Of a DNA stretch of 64,000 bases, positions 50,824 through 60,878 are shown in pieces. This DNA comes from Pseudomonadota bacterium. Lineage in GTDB: Bacteria > Pseudomonadota > Gammaproteobacteria > Xanthomonadales > Xanthomonadaceae. A program made the position numbers and the translations under genes. The notes under the pieces were generated by a model, which worked only from the letters and a program-made list of their open reading frames with translations, was not told the origin of the DNA and searched no databases. Location of the stretch: NCBI GenBank assembly GCA_018242445.1, contig JAFEBW010000053.1, positions 62,001 to 126,000 of the forward strand, given 5' to 3'. The first letter of the stretch is position 1. Every line of letters starts with the position of its first letter.

Positions 50824-50957
50824 GGGATTGGGGATTGGGGATTGCGGATTGGTTGATGGTCTCCCTCCCCTGCTTGCAGGGGAGGGTTGGGGTGGGGTCG
50901 TTCAGCCGGAAATCTGCGGGCAACCCCCTCCCAGCCCCCTGCAACGCAGGGGGAAGG
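50824..50957. repeat. heptad array plus paired palindromes between ttcA and rdgC
   Basis: GGGATTG x3 and CGGATTG form four heptads (50824-50851). Then comes a BIME-like pair: CCCTCCCCTGC-TTGCAGGGGAGGG followed by TTGGGGTGGGG, with the inverted half CAACCCCCTCCCAGCCCCC and CTGC-AAC-GCAG ending in GGGGGAAGG. The two repeat classes touch. This array supplies the whole leader of rdgC. Confidence 0.9.
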
Positions 50958-50960
50958 CGT

Positions 50961-51893
50961 TCATGCGTCGCGAGCGCTGCGATCTTCCCCCGCCAGCCAC
51001 GCATGCGCATCCGGCAATGGCGCATCGCCGCGGCGCGCCAGCGCGAGGAAGTCGAACAGTTGGGCGTCGGCCAGTTGCGAGGGGCGCACGTCGGTCAGTG
51101 CGTTGGCGATCTGCTCGATGCGCCCGGGCGTCTGCCGCTCCCATTCCTCCAGCATGCGCTTGACCTGCTTGCGTTGCAGGTTTTCCTGCGAGCCGCACAG
51201 ATTGCAGGGAATGATCGGGAAACGCTGGTGCGCCGCGTAGGCCTCGATGTCGCGCTCGGCCACGCGCGCCAGCGGGCGGATGACGACATGCTTGCCGTCG
51301 TCGCTCAACAGCTTGGGCGGCATGGTCGCGAGCTTGGCGTGGTGGAACAGGTTGAGGAAAAAGGTGGCGACCAGATCATCGCGATGGTGGCCGAGCGCGA
51401 TCTTGGTGAAGCCTTCGCGTTGCGCATGCTCGTACAGCGCGCCGCGGCGCAGGCGCGAGCACAGCGAGCACATGGTCTTGCCCTCGGGGATCACGCGCTT
51501 GACCACCGCGTAGGTGTCCTGCTCGAGGATGGTGAAAGGCACGCCCACGGAGCTCAGATAATCGGGAAGCACGTGCGCGGGAAAATCGGGCTGCTTCTGG
51601 TCGAGATTGACCGCCACCAGCTCGAAACGCACCGGCGCCTTCGCCTGCAATTGCAACAGGATGTCGAGCATCGTGTAGCTGTCCTTGCCGCCGGACAGGC
51701 AGACCATCACCTTGTCGCCTGCCTCGATCATGCCGTAGTCGGCGATCGCGCGGCCGACCTGGTGGCGCAGCCGCTTGGCGAGCTTGTGCTGTTCATGCAC
51801 GGCGCGGGCATCGTGCGCCGCCGTTGCCGGCGTCACGCCAGGCGGCGACGCGCCGGCGGATGCGGCATCGGTGGAGTAAATGGGAAGATCCAT
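50961..51893 (-). CDS. ttcA: tRNA 2-thiocytidine synthetase TtcA
   Basis: This predicts 310 residues. The PP-loop is [20 protein letters not shown] and CNLCGSQ supply the two CxxC motifs that hold the [4Fe-4S] cluster. [14 protein letters not shown] and [14 protein letters not shown] are typical. It thiolates C32 of several tRNAs. I chose the ATG at 51893; an in-frame ATG at 51920 would add 9 residues. The frame is open much further upstream across ydcH and plsB, which I treat as chance. It is divergent from the YdcH-type gene. Confidence 0.95.
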   Translation of the reverse strand: MDLPIYSTDAASAGASPPGVTPATAAHDARAVHEQHKLAKRLRHQVGRAIADYGMIEAGDKVMVCLSGGKDSYTMLDILLQLQAKAPVRFELVAVNLDQKQPDFPAHVLPDYLSSVGVPFTILEQDTYAVVKRVIPEGKTMCSLCSRLRRGALYEHAQREGFTKIALGHHRDDLVATFFLNLFHHAKLATMPPKLLSDDGKHVVIRPLARVAERDIEAYAAHQRFPIIPCNLCGSQENLQRKQVKRMLEEWERQTPGRIEQIANALTDVRPSQLADAQLFDFLALARRGDAPLPDAHAWLAGEDRSARDA

Positions 51894-51983
51894 CGGATGA
51901 CTCGTCTGCAAGCCGGTCATTCTAGCGCGTGGCGATCGCCGACTTCGGTGTAAGCTGGCGACGACCCGCGCGCGAGCCCACGC

Positions 51984-52190
51984 ATGCCCTCCAGCGACAC
52001 TTCCACGATCGTCGCCAAACTGCAGACGCTGCGGCTGGAACATCGCGACCTGGACGCGGCCATCGAGCGTCTGGCGGCCGATTTGGCGATGGACGAATTG
52101 CAGTTGCGCCGCTTGAAAAAGCGCAAATTGGCGATCAAGGATGCCATCGCGAAACTGGAAAGCCGGCTGATCCCGGATCTGGATGCCTGA
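51984..52190 (+). CDS. YdcH-type small coiled-coil protein (DUF465)
   Basis: This predicts 68 residues, nearly all helical: [20 protein letters not shown] and [16 protein letters not shown]. This is the DUF465/YdcH pattern of two antiparallel helices. Function is unknown; the family is widespread and often near divisome or metabolic genes. It lies between ttcA and plsB on the opposite strand, 91 bases from the ttcA start. Confidence 0.88.
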   Translation: MPSSDTSTIVAKLQTLRLEHRDLDAAIERLAADLAMDELQLRRLKKRKLAIKDAIAKLESRLIPDLDA

Positions 52191-52267
52191 GCCGAAAGTG
52201 TCCGCGGCAGGCGCATGCGTCGCCGGATGCGGGGCAACGCAGCCCGTCGGATACGGCGGCAAGCGCC

Positions 52268-54802
52268 CTACCCGGCGGCCGCATCCGGGATGTCCGCTGC
52301 CGCAGCGCGTGCGGTTTCCGGGGTGATTTTCAGGATCGTGTGCTGCAACTCGCGACCGAGGATCACCTTCGCGTCCCGCGCCCACTGTTCCAGTTGTTCG
52401 TCGAAGTCGAGCTTGCCGTTGGCGTCGGTCTTCACCACGCCCGACTCGCGCAAGCGGTTGATGAAGCCGCGGAACAGCGACTTGTCGAAGAACTCCGGCG
52501 CGGTGTGGGCGTACAGCAACGATAGCCTTTGCGCGGTCATCTGGCACAGGTTTTCCAGCTCGCCCACCGACAAGGTGCGCGGCCCGTTCTTCACCAGCAC
52601 CGACACCGCGATGAAGTAGCGCTCGAACGCCTGCTGCAGCGAGTTGGCGATGGTGCGCAGGCGGAACACCTCGTCGGTCTGCCCGGGCCCGCGGCCGAGG
52701 TATCCGCTGGCCGCGTCGAAGGTGAGCAAGCCTTCCTCGACGAACCGGTCGACGGTCGCCTCCACGCGCCGGCCGTAGGCGTCCACCGTCCACGGCAGGA
52801 ACAACTCGCCCTGCAGGAACGGATACAGCGCGCGGCCCAATTGCAGGACGGCGTCGCGGCGCATGCGGCGGTTGTGCTGGAAACAGCAGGCGACCCACGC
52901 GGCGGCTGTGAACAGGTGCAGGACGTTGTTGCGGTAATACGTCTGCAGGACGGCGGTTTCCTCGTCCATCGACAAGACATCGCCCAGCGGGTGCGCGGTG
53001 CGCTGGAGGATGCCCATCGCCTGCCCGTATTCGACGATCTGCGCAGGCTCCATGCGGGTGACGGTGATGCGATCCGAATACGGGATTGCCGCCAGCAAGC
53101 GCTTGTACAGCGCCAGCAAATCGAGCAGGTCGGCCTCGGCCATCGCGCGCCTGGGGCTGGACAGCACGGTGAGCGCGAGCAGGTTCACCGGGTTGACGTT
53201 CGCGCTGCCGTTGACGTTGACCTGGATGCGCACGGCCAGATCCTCCACCGCCTCGCGCATCCACCTCGGGCGCTCGTCGCCATCCAGCGGGCGCTGCTTC
53301 CAGTCGGGCGCATGCTGGCTCAGCACGTCCTCCAGCCGGATCGGTTCGCCGAAACTCACCGCCACCCGTCCGTGGTTCTCGCGCAACGCCGCGTAGCCCC
53401 CGCGCACGATGGCCCAGAGCGTCTCTTTCTGTTTCGGTCGCCCGGACAACTCGTCGAGGTAGCTCTTGCCCTCCATCAGCTTCTCGTAGCCCAGGTACAC
53501 CGGCTGGAACACCACCGGCCGCCGCGGCTCGCGCAGGAAGCCGCGCACCGTCATCGCCAGCATGCCGCCCTGCGGCTGCAACAGGCGACCGGTGCGCGAA
53601 CGTCCGCCCTCGACGAAATACTCCAGCGAAAAACCCTCGCCGACCAGCATCGCCACGTACTCGCCGAGCACCGCCGAATACAGCGCGCTGCCACGGATGG
53701 AGCGGCGGATGTAGAACGCGCCGCCCTTGCGCAGGATGGTGCCGATCACCGGCAGGTTGAGGTTGACGCCGGCGACGATGTGCGGCGGCACGATGCCGTG
53801 CGCGTACAGCAGGTAGGACAGCAGCAGGTAATCCATGTGGCTGCGGTGCGAGGGCACGTAAACCACTTCATGGCCCGGCGCGACGTCCTTGAGGCGGTCG
53901 AGGTGGTGCACCTCCACGCCGTCGTACACCCGGTTCCAGAACGGGGTGAGCAGGAACGACAGCGAGCGCACCACCGGGTGCGAATAATCGGCGGCGATCT
54001 CCCATGCCATCGCATGCGCCTTGCGCCACGCATCCTCGACCGGCTTGTTCTCGCGCCGCGCCTGATCGGCGATGGCCTGGCGCACGGTGGGCGTGGCCAG
54101 CACCTTGTCCACCAGCAGGCGACGGTGCGACAGATCCGGGCCGATCACCGCCGCACGGATGCGCGCGAAGTGCACGCGCAGCACGCGCGAGAGCTTGCGC
54201 ACGGTGCGCTCGGGCGGCAGGTCCTCGGCGATCGCCGCGCGCAGCGCCACCGGCGTGGCGATCCGCACGAGAGTGTGGCGGCCGTTGAGCAGGATCGACA
54301 GGAAGCGGCGAAAGCGTCCGACCAGTTCCCAGTTTTCCGAGAACAACACCGAGAACCAGCCCGATTGTCGATCGGGAGCGCGGCCGACGAAGATCGATAC
54401 CGGCACGAGCTGGATGTCCAGATCGGGCTGCGCGCGCTGGCGATCGAGCAGCCTGGCCAGGCTCTCCGAGTGCGTGCGCGTGCGCGGGCGTCCGAACCAG
54501 CGGCCGCGCCGGCGCGACAGGCCGATGTAGGCGCGCGGCAGCCCCAGCGCATCGTTGCCGCCGGCGGCCAGCGGCGAATCCAGGCCCAACTGCCGGCAGG
54601 CGCGATCGAGGATCAACGCATTGGACAGCCCGTAGCGTTCGAGCACGAAGCACACCGGGCGTTCTTCGACCGTCAGCGCCGTCGCCTTTTCGGCGGGCTC
54701 GATGCGCAGACGGATCCACGGATCGAACAGCCGAGCCAGTAGCCGGAACCACCACGGCGCGCGGCGTGGCGGCGGCGGGACGGCGCTGAGGGAATCGGTC
54801 AT
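52268..54802 (-). CDS. plsB: glycerol-3-phosphate acyltransferase PlsB
   Basis: This predicts 844 residues; E. coli PlsB has 807. Acyltransferase blocks are [17 protein letters not shown] near residue 316 (HxxxxD), [40 protein letters not shown] and [15 protein letters not shown]. The protein is a peripheral or monotopic inner membrane enzyme that starts phospholipid synthesis by acylating glycerol-3-phosphate at sn-1. It complements the MFS-PlsC gene at 6.5 kb in function but not in position. Confidence 0.95.
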   Translation of the reverse strand: MTDSLSAVPPPPRRAPWWFRLLARLFDPWIRLRIEPAEKATALTVEERPVCFVLERYGLSNALILDRACRQLGLDSPLAAGGNDALGLPRAYIGLSRRRGRWFGRPRTRTHSESLARLLDRQRAQPDLDIQLVPVSIFVGRAPDRQSGWFSVLFSENWELVGRFRRFLSILLNGRHTLVRIATPVALRAAIAEDLPPERTVRKLSRVLRVHFARIRAAVIGPDLSHRRLLVDKVLATPTVRQAIADQARRENKPVEDAWRKAHAMAWEIAADYSHPVVRSLSFLLTPFWNRVYDGVEVHHLDRLKDVAPGHEVVYVPSHRSHMDYLLLSYLLYAHGIVPPHIVAGVNLNLPVIGTILRKGGAFYIRRSIRGSALYSAVLGEYVAMLVGEGFSLEYFVEGGRSRTGRLLQPQGGMLAMTVRGFLREPRRPVVFQPVYLGYEKLMEGKSYLDELSGRPKQKETLWAIVRGGYAALRENHGRVAVSFGEPIRLEDVLSQHAPDWKQRPLDGDERPRWMREAVEDLAVRIQVNVNGSANVNPVNLLALTVLSSPRRAMAEADLLDLLALYKRLLAAIPYSDRITVTRMEPAQIVEYGQAMGILQRTAHPLGDVLSMDEETAVLQTYYRNNVLHLFTAAAWVACCFQHNRRMRRDAVLQLGRALYPFLQGELFLPWTVDAYGRRVEATVDRFVEEGLLTFDAASGYLGRGPGQTDEVFRLRTIANSLQQAFERYFIAVSVLVKNGPRTLSVGELENLCQMTAQRLSLLYAHTAPEFFDKSLFRGFINRLRESGVVKTDANGKLDFDEQLEQWARDAKVILGRELQHTILKITPETARAAAADIPDAAAG

Positions 54803-54872
54803 CGATCAGGCACCGGGACGGTGCGGTGGCGCACCGGCCCGGCGTAGCGGATGCTCGACGGACCGGCGGGGA

Positions 54873-55895
54873 TCAGGCGCCGGTATTGCCGGACGCATCG
54901 CTCGCGGCGGACGGAGCCGGCGCCGCCTCGGCAGGTGGTTGGGCGGCTTCCGGAGCCGGTTGCGTCTGCTCCGGGGCAGCAGCGGGCGCAGCTTCAGCAG
55001 GCGCGGCTTCGGCAGGAGCGGCGGCGGCGGGTGCGATTCCAGTCGGCGCGGCGGGCTTGTCGGACAACGAGTCCTCGACGGTCTTGAGCAGATCGGCGCT
55101 GTACCAGCGGCCGTCGCGCCGCACCATGTCCAGATCGAACGTCACCGGCGTGTCCATGATCGTGTAACTCACGGTCACCACGGCCTTGTCGCCATCCTGC
55201 GATTTTTTCGCCACGCTCACGCTGTCGAGCATCTTGTCGGTGTCGAAGCCGTACACGGCCAGCGCCTTGCGCACGCCGCCGATGCCGGTGCCGGCCTTGT
55301 CCATGACCTGCGCGAAGCTGAGCTTTTGCGCGTCGGCGAGGGTGGTGAGCTGGAGGCTGCGGGCGGTCGCCACGATCACGCCAATGGCCTGCTTGGCCTT
55401 GTCCGGGTCGTCGAGCTTGGCGGTGGTGGCCCACTTGGTGATCGCGGTCAGCACCGCCTTGGCCTGATCCTTTTCGGTCGGGGTGAGCTTGGGGTTCTGC
55501 TCGATCGACTGCCCCATGATGCCGCTCATCATCGCCACGCCCATCGGGATCTGCGGCCCCATCTGCGCCAGTTTCGGCTGCACCTGCGCGAACAGCTTGG
55601 CCTCGGCGTCGGGCGCGGTGTATTCGGCCAGCTGGTCGGCGAATTGCTTGCTTTCCTCGTCCGTGGGTGCCGGCGTCTTGGCCTGCTTGTCCTTGTAGCG
55701 GGCCTCCAGTTTCGCGTAGTCCTCGGGCGGGGCCATGATGTGGGTGAGGCGGTCGAAATCGTTGGCACGGAACGCCACCGACAAATCCTTGGCGGCGGTG
55801 ACCGGATCCTTCGCGGCGAGGTTCTTGTCGCCGGTGCAGGCCGACAGGGCCAGCGCGGTCAGACCGGCGCAGGCCAGCAGTTTCAGACGATTCAT
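54873..55895 (-). CDS. secreted lipoprotein of unknown function
   Basis: This predicts 340 residues; the ATG at 55895 gives a clear lipoprotein signal (LLACAGLTALALSAC, Cys20). The mature part is helical (DPVTAAKDLSVAFRANDFDR, LTHIMAPPEDYAKLE) followed by a NTF2-like or DUF-type beta sheet (DKAVVTVSYTIMDTPVTFDL, DLDMVRRDGRWYSADLLKTV). The last 60 residues are an Ala/Pro/Glu repeat (AAPAEAAPAEAAPA) and look unstructured. Related proteins occur in this order without assigned function. It lies between plsB and rep on the same strand. Confidence 0.7.
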   Translation of the reverse strand: MNRLKLLACAGLTALALSACTGDKNLAAKDPVTAAKDLSVAFRANDFDRLTHIMAPPEDYAKLEARYKDKQAKTPAPTDEESKQFADQLAEYTAPDAEAKLFAQVQPKLAQMGPQIPMGVAMMSGIMGQSIEQNPKLTPTEKDQAKAVLTAITKWATTAKLDDPDKAKQAIGVIVATARSLQLTTLADAQKLSFAQVMDKAGTGIGGVRKALAVYGFDTDKMLDSVSVAKKSQDGDKAVVTVSYTIMDTPVTFDLDMVRRDGRWYSADLLKTVEDSLSDKPAAPTGIAPAAAAPAEAAPAEAAPAAAPEQTQPAPEAAQPPAEAAPAPSAASDASGNTGA

Positions 55896-56012
55896 CGCAA
55901 ACTCCAGTGGGCCGTCGGCCGATGATGGGCCGGACAGGATACCGGCTGGCCGGCTGGCAAGGAAGCGACACCGCCGCCGTGCCATCAGGCATGGATCGGG
56001 GATCGCCGCCGG

Positions 56013-57989
56013 TCAGGTTCGCAACAATGCAGCGATGGCGTCGAGCTGGGCGCGCGAGCGTTCCCGCTTCGCCTGCGCATCGCGCCCGGGGTCGTCGCCG
56101 TCGCGGTGCAGGTCGGCGGCCGGCAATTCGTCGAAAAAGCGGCTCGGGCGGCGTTGCTCGATGCCGCCCCAGCGTTTCGTCTCGCGGCTGTGCGACAGGT
56201 AGAGGGCTTGCTTGGCGCGGGTGATGCCGACGTAGAACAGGCGACGTTCCTCCTCGAGACGGCCCTCGTCGAGGCTGGCCTCGTGCGGCAGGGTGCCATC
56301 CTCGCAGCCGACGATGAACACGCAGGCGAATTCCAGCCCCTTGGCCGCGTGCAGGCTCATCAGCCGCACCGCGTCGCCGGGCTCGCCGCGGTCGGCGTGC
56401 GCGAGCAAGGCCAGTTGCGCGGCCAGCGAACCGGCCGAGGGCGGCGCATCGCGGAACCAGTCGGCCAGTTCGTCCAGATGGCCCTTGCGGCGGGCGAACT
56501 CGGGCTCGCCCTTGCACTGCGCGCGCAACGCGGCGAGCAGGCCGCTGCGCTCGGCGGTCTGCTTGCACAACTCGGCGGCAGGCAGGCGTTCGGCATCGGC
56601 CTGCAGGCGCGCGAGGATGGCGGTGTACTCGGCCAGCCCGGCCGCGCCGCGTGCCGGCAGAAGTTTCAGCAACGAGGGCTGCATCGTCGCGCGCGCCAGC
56701 GGCAGGCGGGCGTGGCGCGCCAGATCGGCGAGCTTGGTGAGCGTGGTCGCGCCGACTTCGCGCTTGGGCGCGCCGATCGCGCGCAGGAAGGCCGCATCAT
56801 CCTCGGGGTTGGCCAGCACCCGCAGCCATGCCAGCAGATCCTTCACCTCGCCGCGGTCGAGGAATGCCGTGCCGCCGGTGAGGTGGTAGGGGATGCGCAG
56901 CAGTTGCAGCGCTTTCTCCAGCGGCCGCGACTGGTGGTTGCCGCGGAACAGGATGGCGAAATCGCCGGGGGCGAGCTTGCGCGACTGCCGCAGGAAATCG
57001 ATTTCGCCGGCCACGCGCTGCGCCTCGGCATCGGCATTCTGGCAACTCCACACGCGGATCGGCGCGCCCTCGTCGAGCCGGCTCCACAACTGCTTGGGAT
57101 GCGCGTGCGGATTGTTGGCGATCAGCTTGTTGGCGGCGCGCAGGATGCGCGCGGTACAACGGTAGTTCTGTTCGAGCTTGACGACGCGCAGTGCCGGATA
57201 GTCGCGGGCCAGCGCGTCGAGGTTCTCGGGATTCGCGCCGCGCCATGCGTAGATGCTCTGGTCGTCGTCGCCCACGCAGGTCAGGTTGCCGCGCGACCCA
57301 GCCAGCGCCTTGAGCAGCCGGTACTGCGCGCCGTTGGTGTCCTGGCACTCGTCCACCAGCAGGTGGCGGATGCGCTCTTGCCACGCTGCGGCAAGATCGG
57401 CGTCGTCTTCGAGCAGTTGCAGCGGCAGCCGGATCAGGTCGTCGAAATCCACCGCATTGAAGGCGGACAGGCGCTCCTGATAGCGCGCATACATGGCCGC
57501 GGCCTCGCGCTCGCGCGGGCTGCGCGCGGCCTCGCGCGCCTGTTCGGGCGAGAGGCCTTCGTTCTTGGCGCGCGACACGAGCTGGCGCAGCGCTTCGATG
57601 GCATCCTTGTTCGCGCCCGCGCCGGCCAGCTCGCGGATCTGCGCCAGCGCATCGTCGGCATCGAACACCGAAAAGCCGCGCCGCAACCCCGCGCGTTCGT
57701 GCTCGATGTGCAAGAACCGCAGGCCCAGCGCGTGGAAGGTGCACACCGTCAAACCCTCGCCGCGATCGCCGGGCAGCAGCTTGCCGACGCGCTCGCGCAT
57801 CTCGCGCGCGGCCTTGTTGGTGAAGGTGATCGCGGCGATGCGCTGCGGCGACACCCCGCGCTCGCGCACCAGGAAAGCGATCTTCTCGGTGATCACGCGG
57901 GTCTTGCCGCTGCCGGCGCCGGCCAGCACCAGCAGCGGGCCATCGACGTGGCGCACGGCGGCGAGTTGATCGGGATTGAGTGCGGGCAT
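56013..57989 (-). CDS. rep: ATP-dependent DNA helicase Rep
   Basis: This predicts 658 residues; E. coli Rep has 673. Superfamily 1 motifs are complete: LNPDQLAAVRHVDGPLLVLA with GAGSGKT, ITFTNKAAREM, LLVDECQDTN (Walker B), VGDDDQSIYAWRGA, EQNYRC, LMSLHAAKGLEF and the FYVGITRAK motif. It moves 3' to 5' on single-stranded DNA and clears protein roadblocks ahead of forks. UvrD is the other family option; the N-terminal sequence and length favour Rep. Confidence 0.93.
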   Translation of the reverse strand: MPALNPDQLAAVRHVDGPLLVLAGAGSGKTRVITEKIAFLVRERGVSPQRIAAITFTNKAAREMRERVGKLLPGDRGEGLTVCTFHALGLRFLHIEHERAGLRRGFSVFDADDALAQIRELAGAGANKDAIEALRQLVSRAKNEGLSPEQAREAARSPREREAAAMYARYQERLSAFNAVDFDDLIRLPLQLLEDDADLAAAWQERIRHLLVDECQDTNGAQYRLLKALAGSRGNLTCVGDDDQSIYAWRGANPENLDALARDYPALRVVKLEQNYRCTARILRAANKLIANNPHAHPKQLWSRLDEGAPIRVWSCQNADAEAQRVAGEIDFLRQSRKLAPGDFAILFRGNHQSRPLEKALQLLRIPYHLTGGTAFLDRGEVKDLLAWLRVLANPEDDAAFLRAIGAPKREVGATTLTKLADLARHARLPLARATMQPSLLKLLPARGAAGLAEYTAILARLQADAERLPAAELCKQTAERSGLLAALRAQCKGEPEFARRKGHLDELADWFRDAPPSAGSLAAQLALLAHADRGEPGDAVRLMSLHAAKGLEFACVFIVGCEDGTLPHEASLDEGRLEEERRLFYVGITRAKQALYLSHSRETKRWGGIEQRRPSRFFDELPAADLHRDGDDPGRDAQAKRERSRAQLDAIAALLRT

Positions 57990-58069
57990 GGATGCGACGG
58001 GAAGAAACAGGTGCGCAGTTTACCGATACGCCCGGCATGCCATCACCGCCGTGCGCGGCGATGCGCTCT

Positions 58070-60868
58070 TCAAGGCCCGCAGGCTTGCAGCGCCGCCGCC
58101 GCTTCGCGCTGCACCGAATCGACCGGGAGCGTCGCGGCCATTTCCGTCAGCACGCCCTGCAACGCCTGCCGTCCTGACACCGCCTGCGACGGCTGCGCGC
58201 ACTGCATCTGCGCGGCGAGGATGCGTGTTTGCCAGAGCAGCCGCCGATGCTCGGCATCGACGGGCTTGAAGCGGCTGCGGATGTCCGCGAGCAACCGTTG
58301 CGCGTCGGCCGGGCGCTGCTGCGCCACGCGCAGGCGCGCGATCGCCAATTCCGCCACGCCCGTCGCGGTGTGCGCGGCACCGTAGTCGGCAAGCAGGATC
58401 GCCTGCGCACGCGACAGCAGCGGTTCGGCGCCCGCGAGGTCGCCGCGCGCCAGCCGGATCGACCCGAGCTGGCGCAGGCTCCTGCCGACCAGCCCGTTGC
58501 GTTGCCCGAACTGCTTTTCGCGCAACGCCAGGGCTTGCCGCGCCAACGGCTCGGCCTCGTCGTCGCGGCCGGCATCGTGCAACACCATGGCGAGGTTGAA
58601 GATGCCGCCTTGCAGACGCGGCGAGGCATTCCATAAGGCGATCGCGCGCCGCATGTGCGACTGCGCCGTCGCGATGTCGCCGCGCTCCCACGCGATCACG
58701 CCCAGCGAGTTCTCGATCGAGCCCAGATCCGGGTGATCGGGCCCGAGCAGACGCACGAGCTGGATCCGCGCTTGCCGGAACAGCGCCTGCGCCTGATCGA
58801 GCTTGCCCTGATCGACATAGATCGCGGCCAGCCCGCGCTCGGCATCGATGGTGGACGGGTGGCCTTCTCCAAACAAGGCCGCGGCCAACCGATGCGATTC
58901 CTGGAACGCATTCTCGGCGGCCGCTTCGTCGCCCATCTCGCGATACAGCATGCCGAGGTTCAACCAGATCGAAACCGCCAGCGGGCCCCGGTCGTTGTGC
59001 GCCGCGTGCAGCCGGTCCAGCGCCCCCCGCATCCCGCCGAGCGCGACCTGCAGACGCCCGGCATCGGCATCCAGGGTGGCCAGATCGAACAGGCTTTCGG
59101 CCGGTTCGGCCCCGGTATCGACGTGCGCTTCGCGCAACGCCAGGGCCTCCTGGAAATGCTTGCGCGCCGCATCGCGATCCTGCAGGGCGCGCTCGCAGCG
59201 GCCGAACACGGATTCGAAATCGGCGGCGTCGCGCTTGGCGGCGTCGCCGCGCACGTCCAATTCGTTCTCGTGGGCCAGCAGCAGGTCGCGGCATTGCGTC
59301 GGCTTGCCGAGCAGGCGCAAGGCGTCGCCGCGCAGTTGCAGGGATTCGATCTGCACCGCTGCCGGCGCACGCCGCAGTGCGCCGTCTTGCAGGTTCAGCG
59401 CGGCGATCGCGCCGCGATAATCGCCCAGGCGCAGGCGGATGCGCGCGATCAACGCCAGCAGTTCGATCCGGGTGGTCGGCTGCCCGGCGAACTCGGACTG
59501 CATGCGGCGCACACCGGCATCGAGCAGGTTGCCGATGTCCACCGTGCGGTCGGGCCCCGCTTCCTGCTGCGCCTGCTCGAACAGGCCGATCACGAAATCG
59601 TGCATCGCCTGCGCGCGTTGCGTTTCGGCGCGCGCCTGCAACTGCTGTTGCCACATCACGTACAAGCCCGAACCGAGCACCGCGATCAGGGCCAGCATGG
59701 CCACCAGCGACACCGCGTGGCGGCGCACGTACTTGCCGAACCGGTATCCGAATCCCTTCGCATGCGCCTCGATCGGCAGGCCGGCGAGATGGCGCTTGAT
59801 GTCCGATGCCAGCGCTTCGACCGAACGGTAGCGGTCGTCCGGGTGCTTTTGCAGCGACTTGAGGACGATGGTGTCGAGGTCGCCCGCGAGCACGCGCGCG
59901 AGCCGGCGCTCCGAACGGGTGACCAGATCGGCGCGCTCGTGCGCGACCACCGAGGGCTTGGCGGGCTCCGCGCCGACGATGGCCTCCTCCCACGCCGCGT
60001 CGGTGTCGCGATCCACCCGGTACGGCCGGCACCCGGCCAGCAGTTCGTACAGGATCACGCCCAGCGAGTACACGTCGGTGGCGGTGGTGATCGTGTCGCC
60101 GCGTATCTGTTCGGGCGCCGCGTAGTACAAGGTGAAGGCGCGCGCGCCGGTTTGCGTGCCGTCGCTGGACGTGTCGCGGCCGGGCGCATCGAGCAGCTTG
60201 GCGATGCCGAAATCCAGCAACCGCACCTCCCCGGCGGGGGTGACGAGGATGTTGGACGGCTTGAGATCGCGGTGCACCACCAGCCCGGCATGCGCATGGC
60301 TGACCGCGCTGCACACCTGCAGGAACAATTGCAGCTTCTGCACCACGGTGAGCTTGTGCGAACCCGCGTAGCTGGTGATCGACTGGCCCTCGATGTATTC
60401 CAGCGCGATGTAGGGCTGGCCATCGGCGGCGATGCCGGCGTCGAACATGCGCGCCACGTGCTCGTGGCCGAGGCTGGCGAGGATCTGCCGCTCGCGGTCG
60501 AAGCGCGCGCGCAGGCCCGCGCCGGCCAAGCCCGGATGCAGCAATTTCAGCGCGACGCGGCGCTCGAACAGGCCGTCGGCGCGCTCGGCCAGCCACACCT
60601 GGCCCATCCCGCCCTCGCCGATCATCCATTGCAGGCGGTAAGGCCCGACCCGCGCTCCGGGCACGGGCGCGTGCAGCGATGCCTGCGGCACCGGGGTGTC
60701 GAGCCATCGCGAGTCGGTGGTTTCGAAGGCCAGCAATCGGCGCAGCTCGCTGGCGAGCGCTGCGTCTTCGTGGTCGATGGCGTCGAGCCGCCGTTGCCGC
60801 AGGTCGGGCGGCAAGTCGAGCAACTCGTCCAGCAGGGGGCCGACCCGCGCCCACAGTTCCGGCTGCAC
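58070..60868 (-). CDS. Ser/Thr protein kinase with C-terminal TPR repeats
   Basis: This predicts 932 residues from a GTG at 60868. The N-terminal 60 residues resemble the tail of anti-sigma or sensor regions. The kinase domain follows (about 75-365) with GEGGMGQVW, VALKLL, HRDLKPSN (near 198), DFGIAK and YAAPEQ. One transmembrane helix lies at about 390-412 (LVAMLALIAVLGSGLYVMW). The remaining 500 residues are helical TPR repeats, probably periplasmic. The ECF sigma gene ends 10 bases upstream on the same strand. In Xanthomonas and Vibrio, kinases of this architecture phosphorylate and activate their linked ECF43 sigma factor. Confidence 0.92.
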   Translation of the reverse strand: MQPELWARVGPLLDELLDLPPDLRQRRLDAIDHEDAALASELRRLLAFETTDSRWLDTPVPQASLHAPVPGARVGPYRLQWMIGEGGMGQVWLAERADGLFERRVALKLLHPGLAGAGLRARFDRERQILASLGHEHVARMFDAGIAADGQPYIALEYIEGQSITSYAGSHKLTVVQKLQLFLQVCSAVSHAHAGLVVHRDLKPSNILVTPAGEVRLLDFGIAKLLDAPGRDTSSDGTQTGARAFTLYYAAPEQIRGDTITTATDVYSLGVILYELLAGCRPYRVDRDTDAAWEEAIVGAEPAKPSVVAHERADLVTRSERRLARVLAGDLDTIVLKSLQKHPDDRYRSVEALASDIKRHLAGLPIEAHAKGFGYRFGKYVRRHAVSLVAMLALIAVLGSGLYVMWQQQLQARAETQRAQAMHDFVIGLFEQAQQEAGPDRTVDIGNLLDAGVRRMQSEFAGQPTTRIELLALIARIRLRLGDYRGAIAALNLQDGALRRAPAAVQIESLQLRGDALRLLGKPTQCRDLLLAHENELDVRGDAAKRDAADFESVFGRCERALQDRDAARKHFQEALALREAHVDTGAEPAESLFDLATLDADAGRLQVALGGMRGALDRLHAAHNDRGPLAVSIWLNLGMLYREMGDEAAAENAFQESHRLAAALFGEGHPSTIDAERGLAAIYVDQGKLDQAQALFRQARIQLVRLLGPDHPDLGSIENSLGVIAWERGDIATAQSHMRRAIALWNASPRLQGGIFNLAMVLHDAGRDDEAEPLARQALALREKQFGQRNGLVGRSLRQLGSIRLARGDLAGAEPLLSRAQAILLADYGAAHTATGVAELAIARLRVAQQRPADAQRLLADIRSRFKPVDAEHRRLLWQTRILAAQMQCAQPSQAVSGRQALQGVLTEMAATLPVDSVQREAAAALQACGP

Positions 60869-60878
60869 GGCCTGCGCC

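Noticed and set aside
50961-53264. Extension of the ttcA frame upstream over the YdcH-type gene and part of plsB
   Set aside because: TtcA homologues start near residue MDLPIYS; the extension is antisense to plsB and Arg/Gly-rich.
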